Below, piece by piece: positions 49,170 to 56,135 of a stretch of DNA of 56,135 nucleotides; the stretch's first letter is position 1; the number at the start of each line of letters is the position of its first letter. The stretch spans positions 1 to 56,135 of the forward strand of contig ADNK01002391.1 of NCBI GenBank assembly GCA_000320545.1, written 5' to 3'. Below the pieces are notes generated by a model. That model searched no databases. It was not told the origin of the DNA and saw only the letters and a program-made list of their open reading frames with translations. The stretch comes from Bigelowiella natans CCMP2755 (Eukaryota; Cercozoa; Chlorarachniophyceae). The position numbers and the translations under genes are program-made.

Positions 49170-49483
49170 TGCTTCGGAGGACCAAATGATTTTTTTTATC
49201 CCCCACCCCCCCCTTATTTTCTATGTACTACATGTACTCAAAAGATGTACAACTCCTCGGTTGGGCATCTTCTCATTTGCCGACGAGGATTCATATATAA
49301 TAAAGCGCGACAAAGAATCATCACAATTTTAGCTAAAAACGCAGGCCAATTACTGTATTTATCCAAAATATGAAGATTACTCCGGTACTGCCAGGCACTC
49401 CATGTTTTCAAATATTCAAAAACTACTACTTTGAGACCACATAACCAACCTCCAGATCAAAGAAGCATCTACCTACTCATAAG
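49170..49483. promoter_or_regulatory. Divergent promoter spacer with a C-tract
   Basis: The 314 bp between the starts of the membrane/coiled-coil gene and the RhoGAP gene contains a T8 run and a C-rich tract at about 49191-49213. The size is almost the same as the 313-bp divergent spacer near the telomere. The promoter role is inferred from orientation. Confidence 0.5.
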
Positions 49484-50678
49484 ATGATAGCCCCACTCGT
49501 GCTATTAACTCATTTTTTACTTCTCGTGGAAGGGTCTGTTAGAATGGGAATCCTTCAGAATGTAAGTAGCGCCTATGTTGTAGATTGTTGGTATACTGAC
49601 TGGGATACTACTCATTGATGATAACAATTTGCCAGGACACCAGCCAATCCAACACAGAAAATCAGAGACATTCGGTTAAGCTGACCGGTGGTGCTCCTCA
49701 CCGCATGTAATAATTTGTGAACGAGAGAAGGCATGAGAGAGTTGGGAGGGATGGATATCGGGACAGTTGATTGAACCTACGTTCATTTCTCCTCCTCCTC
49801 CCCCCCCCCTCTACTCGAAGGTGTATGGCAAACTATGCGCACTTTAACGGCATGAGTGACACGGAAAAAGATTTAACTGCACCAATGGTGATGTCAAACC
49901 AGTAACGACTACGTAACATACCCTTCAATCCTTCATGATCACGATTCATAACATAGTTATCACAAACTTTTTCTTAGGCTGAGGGAACCAAAATTGGCAG
50001 TGGGAAGAGGGTTGGTGGCAGCAAGCACAAGCCTAGGAGAGTGCACATTGAAATGCATAGAAGCTCTGGAGAATTCTACATTTATGTGTTTAAGGTGCCA
50101 GTGTCAGGAAGGGGGGAGAGGATGGCTTGGGAATAAAGTAGAGAGAGTGATTGTTGAATAAATGATGGTTGTAGTAATATCCCCAATGTTTAGGATGAGA
50201 AACAGAACTGCACGTTTTGAATGTTGGTTCGATATTCATAGAAAGCGACACATTGAAAAATTTCCATATTTTGCTATCCTCTTCATTTCCTACTTGTTAT
50301 CCAACCATTCTCTTTCCATTTTAGAATGACGCCACAAAGCCAATCAGTTTGTACACTAGAGCCGACAACAAAATCACGGTAACACATACATATATGAAAC
50401 ATTTATACTGAAATCGAATAGAAAAAGAAAATGAAGAAGAATAAGTTAGAGGAGATAATTAATTCATTCAGTCGTCCACATGAAGTATATTGTTGTTTAC
50501 TCACATGGGTCGATTGACGACTGTACAGGACTCTAAATTAGACTATACTGAGTGTATACGTATGCCAATACTGTGCTGCTCTTCTTTGAATGATCCTATT
50601 TATCTCAGGCAACATTTGATCCTACTGAAGTCGTAGTTACAAATACAGAGGTATGGTACATGTATGATAATAGCAATC

Positions 50679-50710
<32 letters not shown>

Positions 50711-51135
50711 ACCACAAATACAAAGGAGGACAACAACAAAGAAGATGATGGTAGTAGGAGGGAGAGGACGTAATATTTACTCAATACAACAATTATGCTT
50801 ATCAACCGTCGTACTAGCAGTGTGCTATTGTTACCCCTACTGTATATCATCAAAGTGATGTGTGTGGTGTCCTAACAGCTCCCCACCACCACCATTACCC
50901 TGTGTGGCCTCTTCCTCCTCCTCATCATCATCTCTATCAGCTTGGAGAGAAGCAATACAAGCTCACGGCAACAGCAGTAAAGGTTAGTCGTCACTGTGGT
51001 GTGTGTCCCACAATCATATTGACAGACTTTCAGTCAGCAAGCGAGCAACACCCCCTATGTGTTTGATCACTTACGCATGAGATTTACCAGCAGCAGAAGT
51101 AACAATACTAGTAAGCTTGAGAGAGGTTGTTGTAG

Positions 51136-51187
<52 letters not shown>

Positions 51188-52722
51188 CGACACCCATTAA
51201 CCATTAGCTGCAAAACAAGTCACTACTGAACAAGAACGAAGTGCTGTTATGATTTATCGAAATAATACGAAGGTCCTTGAGCCAGAGAAAACAGATTGTA
51301 AAGTCGGGAAGACTTGTACGATTTCAATCAAGGTTTTGAGTCAGTCAGTAATCTACGGTCTTATTTATCGACGGAAGAAGATGAGGAGGAGGAGGAGGAG
51401 GAGAGGAAAAGTGTAGATACATGATAATCCAAAGATGACAACAAGCTGCTCCTTGCTTTCGTGCTGCTCATTGCTTAGACTTCCGACGATAAAGTTCTCT
51501 CTGATTGCCTCTCGTAATTATCATTCCACACATACACCCCCATATGTTTTATGTTTAACTGATATTGCTATCATATTGAAGTCGAAGAGAGGATGATGAT
51601 GATGATGATAAGGTTAATGATTATGATAAGGTTAATGATTATGATAACGGTGATGTCGTCAGGTACCTGAAGAATGGCTACCTTTTGAAGCCGTACTATG
51701 TGCTCAATACAATGTTCCGAGCCCTTGAAAATGAATTGAGCATCACCGGTAAGTAGGTAGGTAGGTAGCAGCCTACTACTAATAAGCAGCATAGTAGTGG
51801 TAGTAGTAGTAGTAGTAGTAGTAGTAGCAGCAGGAGCAGCAAGAGTAGGAAAAGAAGAGAACACTATTTACAATTTCAAACTAAGAGAGAAAAAGAATGA
51901 AAAAAAGTTACAGTTGAAAAAGAAAGGAATCATATAAGCCGTTATTAGCACATTCGTTGATTTTAAAGTCCATTTGTTTTACCTAACGTCATCTTCTTCA
52001 ACATTAGTTGATATGTTTGTATTTATGATATTATAATTTTAGAGGGTATCTTCAGAAGACCAGGAATAGTAACAAATTACAATGCTGTAATCGAGAAGGT
52101 GGTAGTCGTTAGATGTTCTTAGTGAAAGATGATGCCAGATATACTGTTGGATTGCAATAATAAGCAACAACAAGGCATTTGAAAAGTTTAATGACGTCGG
52201 CACATTCTCTCTCTTCCCCTCCTACTAACAAGCTCTCTTCATCTTCTTCCTGATGTCACTTTCTTCGTTCGCCTCCTACACCAACCTCCCACTAATCTAA
52301 ATGGAACATTGTGTGGTCAAAGGCGAGGGCTGGGACCCTTAGTGAGGAAGACTCTGAAGTCAAAACTAAAGCTGGTGAGTAGCAGCAGCAGTTGAACTTA
52401 CATTTTCACCCTAATCAAAAGAATTGAAGATATGGTTTTCGAATCTACAAAGGAGAGGAGGAGGAGGAGGAGGAGGAGGAGGAGGAGGAGCTTTATAATC
52501 ATCATAAATGTGCTGCTATGATTTACTATTAAGGTGCGCTGAAGCAATTCGTCAGAAGTGAAATTCCTACCATTATCCCTGATTTCAAATACCAAGAATT
52601 CGCTCAAACAGCGAGGGAACAAATGAAGGTAGTACTGAGAGCAGGAACGATGCTTATGGTGGCGCTGTTGGTGGTATGGATGGTAGAGTATAGCAAAGTC
52701 ATTTTTTACTCTCCCCCCCATA

Positions 52723-52764
<42 letters not shown>

Positions 52765-52780
52765 GAGTGTGTTTGTGTGG

Positions 52781-52812
<32 letters not shown>

Positions 52813-53776
52813 TGGATAGCAAGCCTGGTGTGATCATGTCCATATTTCTTACCACCACTTGCTGCTCTTGTTGATCTTTTACGCCTCATCATACCACTTT
52901 TCTTCTTCTTCTTCTATTGTGCTGTTCTCTCCCATATCTACGTACTACAATCAGGGAGCCAATGATAAAGAAGTTGCACTCTCATTGTATGAGCAGCTTC
53001 CAACTTACAACAAATTGGTACTTCTACTAATACCACCACCACCACTACAATTACTACTACTACTACGACTACCATCTCCACGATCTATAAGTAGTAAGAG
53101 TACCTGTACCCTGAAGAGGAAGGAGGGGGAAAGATTCATATTAGACCGAGTACTTACTCAAATACTACAAAAAAAAACACTCATCACTTTCAAATGATCT
53201 TGCTATGTTACTGATCGATGCTGTGAATGCTGTCTGTCATTGGGGTGCATGCACAACTACTGCCTCTAGATGCTTTTGACGCTTGTGAAGTGGTTAAAGC
53301 TGGTTGTTGATGGAGTCGATGTTACAAAGATGGCTTGGTCAAACCTTGCAATCTGTTTCGGGCCAACGTAAGAACAAGGAGAAGAAGAGGAAGATGATGA
53401 TGATGATACTACTACTTTGATAAAAGAAGACAATGGAAAGATGATGATCATGATCATGATGAGACGATCGCCACGACAGTGCCCTAGAAATAACAAAGGA
53501 CATTAACGGGAGAGGAACAAATAACACAAGAGAACTTCCATCTCCTCATAGTGTAAAGTGCTATTTTCTTCTTAAGCTAACAATAGTAGTGTTGCTCATT
53601 TTGTCTGCATGTGCATTATCATCAGCATTATGCAATGTCCTTACACCGGTACCGACGCCATCAAATGTGTCCAAGACGCTCCTTTAGTGAACAAGATAAC
53701 AGAGGCACTCTTTCAGAGCTTGAAGTCAAAAGCGACACTTGTGTCAATGAAAGTCCTCGAAGACGACATGTTCTGA
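49484..53776 (+). CDS. RhoGAP-domain protein with a signal-peptide-like N-terminus
   Basis: A GTPase-activating protein for Rho-type small GTPases. RhoGAP blocks in order: GYLLKPYYVLNTMFRALENE (about 51674), EGIFRRPGIVTNYNAVIEK (52043, with the arginine finger), ALKQFVRSEIPTIIPDFKYQ (52534), LYEQLPTYNKLL (52993), AMLLIDAVNAV (53203) and TKMAWSNLAICFGPT (53323, the conserved Asn). The C-terminal exon (DAIKCVQDAPLVNKITEALF) ends in TGA at 53774-53776. N-terminal exons carry a PH-like stretch (RRVHIEMHRSSGEFYIYVFK, ATFDPTEVVVTNTE, LGEKQYKLTATAVK). Exon 1 reads MIAPLVLLTHFLLLVEGS then VRMGILQN and joins in phase through HRMCMANYAHFNGM to the body. A secreted RhoGAP would be odd. An internal Met (MGILQN or MANYAHF) may be the true start. 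Confidence 0.87.
51140..51184. repeat. (TC)n microsatellite
   Basis: About 22 TC units in a RhoGAP intron, upstream of the acceptor for the exon encoding KQVTTEQERSAVMIYRNN. It acts as, or extends, the pyrimidine tract. Confidence 0.93.
52725..52812. repeat. (TC)n followed by (GT)n
   Basis: (TC)n at about 52728-52761 and (GT)n at about 52770-52812 in one RhoGAP intron. This is the mirror of the (GT)n(GA)n pair in the S8 protease gene. Confidence 0.9.
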
Positions 53777-54459
53777 TGATGACAGTTGTTGTGAGCGTGA
53801 ATCATCATGGAACTGAAGAAGCAACGCTTGGTGTAGTCACGACTAGCTGCTGCTATAGAAGCATAGCTCAACAAGTTACGTACGGAGGAGAATTTATGAG
53901 TAGAATAACTTACATGTGTGACCTGCTGAAACTCTGATGATCTTTCTACTATTGGTTATTTAAAGTTGCATGTCATCACTAGCTTATTCTGAATTTGCGA
54001 GTGACGTCATACCACATCTAGCAAGCTAGACATGCACACACTCTAGACATGCTAGTATGCAATTTGTACGTAGTAGATCATTTGGTTGCGCAGCCAAATA
54101 TTTCTAGATTTGTACGTATACTATACAGATATATAAATATATATGTATATAAGACGGATGTAATGAAATATTTAATTTTTTTCAGTCATCCTAATGTAGC
54201 TGCGTGCAATGCAGCGGCTACAGCGCTCAAGTTGCATGTGTTTGTTTCCTTCATTGTCACATGTTGCATGCAAATGAAAAAACATTGGAAATTGGTCTGT
54301 CATGTCGTGCTTTGCCCAGTTGCGCGCAGCAGCGCGAGCTCTTTTTTCTGTTTTTGAGAGGCGTTTTGTTCATTCGTCGCTAGGTGACTGATGACGCAAT
54401 ATCGAGTATGGATGAAGGCAGCAGTCTGTTGTCTCAATTGCTTTCTCAATAGGTAGCAG
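53777..54459. other. Convergent intergenic spacer, repeat-poor
   Basis: This 683 bp lies between the RhoGAP stop and the MFS gene stop. From about 53970 it contains CTAGCAAGCTAGACATGC, CTAGACATGCTAG and TGCATGCAAATG words and no microsatellite. The open frame at 54049-54357 has no recognisable domain. Confidence 0.62.
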
Positions 54460-55274
54460 CTAATACATGTCCTCCCCTGTAGTATAACCATTTGCGCTGC
54501 TACTGCTACCACCCACACCAAGCTGCGCCTCTTCAGAAAGAGCGGTGGTGTCGTAACTACTGCCATTATTATTCGAATAATAAGGCTCCGAAATGACGAC
54601 TTGTGTAGTAAGTGTAGGGTCATTGGGATCCAAATCAGAGTATGAAGCGTTTAAAGACTGATTCGATGCAGATGAGTGGCGACCAGCTCCCCCCCCCCAC
54701 CCGATTATTATTCTTACTTCTGCTACCACCCACAATACTATACCCACTGTCTAGGCTGCTGCTGCCTTCTCTCCCACCAAACATCTCGGCCTGATATCAT
54801 ATGGTGATCATGATAATAATGCACTACTCAGAGATACGACTTTACACACGAATAACAATGCTATCATGTTCTCCTCCTCTTCGCCTCTTATTCTGTTTCC
54901 TCTATCTGTACATGATATGTATTTGGTTGTGACGCGCTTTACGCATAAAAGCAGCACACCACTACTACTACTACCTCAATTTCCTTATGTGATTTCCCCT
55001 TAGTCTCTGGCACTATATAGTAAGAGAAGAACGATGCTACTAGGGTAATCTGGAAGGGGGGGGGATAGCAGAGGAGAGAAACTTGAGTTTAAAACATCTT
55101 CTCATGAATTCACGACTACATGCATCAATGCATGCATGCATGGATCACGAGAACAACACCATCAAGCCAGACCCAGGGGTAGCAAGGATTTCATCATGAT
55201 CACATCATCAATCATTATCATCATATTCGTCATCATACTTCCACTTGTAGTTGTACCAAGAGCTACTACTACTG

Positions 55275-55308
<34 letters not shown>

Positions 55309-56135
55309 TAATATATCGAAGAAGATGATGAAACTGCTGTTTCTGTGTTAAATTATTAGCTGACGAAAGCGCCATTGCCGGACTGCTGTTGGTAACTCTC
55401 TTCTCCCCCCTCCCCCCCCCTTTCCTCTCTTTCTGTTCTCTAATTGAGTTGCGAATAATAGCAGCATCAGCTAGTCAACTAGTAGTCCCTCTACAATATG
55501 ATTGTATAGTACCAAGGCAAAAGGCAAGAAGGTATACGATCCAAGTGCGGTATTAACAGCAGGAAAGAGCAGCCCGACTAGAAATGAGGCAACCTACACA
55601 AACATCGTATCACTCATCAAACATTGCATCAACAATTTGTTTCAATGATGTCATATGCTGCTGTTGTTGTTGTTGATGATGATGATGATGATGCCAGTAT
55701 TGTGTAATGATACTACTATACCCAATTTATGCATGAACATGCCCCCATTGCTGTTGCTCTCTGGAAATGAAACAACAAGAAGACGGAGAATGGGGAGGGG
55801 GTGGTTGTAGTGATGGTGATGATCGCAAAGATGAGATAAGATGGCCGTGCAGCATGAAGTAGGTAGGTAATATTGGAGAAGGAGGAGGAGGAGACTATTG
55901 GGATGGAGTAATGAACGATATATAGAAGTAGTAATGATGATGATGTTGATCCCGCCTACTGTCTCTCTAAACATAGCTACCTCAACAGCCCGAAGAGTTC
56001 TGCAGTTATTCGCCCAAGGAAGTCGGGGACCCAAACCAAACTACCACCAATAGGAGGAGGAGGAGGAGGAGGAGTATTGTAAGAGAATATTTTGTATACT
56101 AACTACTACGGCGAAAGCAAACAAGCACCAAAGCA
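54460..56135 (-). CDS. MFS sugar-transporter-like protein, C-terminal part (truncated by window)
   Basis: Minus-strand gene entering from the right edge. Exons seen, in gene order: ELFGLLR (about 55980, like the AELFP..R loop), VASFLVGLLFPAVNTALGSY followed by TFLPFALVLYN (about 55600-55505, two membrane spans), and ITLVASFFSYYIVPETKGKS then HKEIE (about 55050-54975). VPETKGKS is the signature at the end of the last span in the sugar-porter branch of the major facilitator superfamily. The last exon encodes a Ser/Asn/Gly-rich cytosolic tail (EMFGGREGSSSLDSGYSIVG through ANGYTTGEDMY) ending in a stop at 54460. The IE|AEMFGG junction keeps phase. It would move a sugar or similar solute across a membrane. 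The substrate cannot be read from this part. Confidence 0.82.
55268..55310. repeat. (CTA)n microsatellite
   Basis: A CTA run with one TGC interruption in an MFS-gene intron (minus gene, so TAG in the transcript). Confidence 0.85.

Noticed and set aside
1-56135. tRNA or rRNA genes, or transposons with terminal repeats
   Set aside because: No cloverleaf-like A/B box pair, rRNA core, reverse transcriptase, transposase or long terminal repeat was recognised by reading. A covariance or profile search could overturn this.

Overview
This window is the end of a linear eukaryotic nuclear chromosome. It opens with a (CCCTAA)n telomere at positions 1-93, followed by a degenerate C-rich subtelomeric tract. 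The first gene ends within 1.5 kb of the telomere. Most genes are split by many GT-AG spliceosomal introns. The code looks standard: TAA, TAG and TGA all serve as real stops. The introns are loaded with microsatellites such as (TAG)n, (CTA)n, (CTT)n, (ATC)n, (GA)n, (GT)n and (TA)n, so most long open frames here are repeat artefacts and were left out. I cannot name the lineage. An intron-rich protist is the best description.

Layout from left to right: a telomere-adjacent signal-anchor protein of 218 aa (minus, 1461-3370); TRM11-type tRNA guanine-N2 methyltransferase (plus, about 3684-8491); a small thioredoxin-fold protein with an N-terminal MGC motif (minus, 9198-10261); a 12-kb gene for a secreted or membrane-anchored subtilisin-like (S8) protease with EGF-like and PPC-like modules (plus, 10675-22634); an intronless multipass membrane protein (minus, 23360-24223); an intronless protein kinase with a signal-like N-terminus (plus, 24500-25864); a 3.6-kb gene-poor stretch with one decayed reading frame; gamma-SNAP (plus, about 29474-34571); a membrane-anchored cyclophilin-like protein (minus, 35905-40868); a SpoU/TrmH-type RNA 2'-O-methyltransferase (plus, about 41497-44704); a membrane and coiled-coil protein (minus, 45965-49169); a RhoGAP-domain protein (plus, 49484-53776); and the C-terminal part of an MFS sugar-transporter-like gene (minus, 54460 to beyond the right edge).

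The genes do not form a functional cluster. They cover RNA modification, vesicle fusion, proteolysis and signalling. What stands out is the architecture. Genes alternate as head-to-head pairs with 0.3-0.6 kb between starts. They converge onto spacers of about 0.7-1.3 kb that have few microsatellites and share a recurring CATGCA/CTAGC word style. At several introns the microsatellite itself supplies the splice site: (GTA)n at the donor or (CTA)nG at the acceptor. Two adjacent intronless, GC-richer genes at 23.4-25.9 kb differ from everything around them.

Exon structures were worked out by hand from splice-site phase and family resemblance. No alignment, expression data or search was available.
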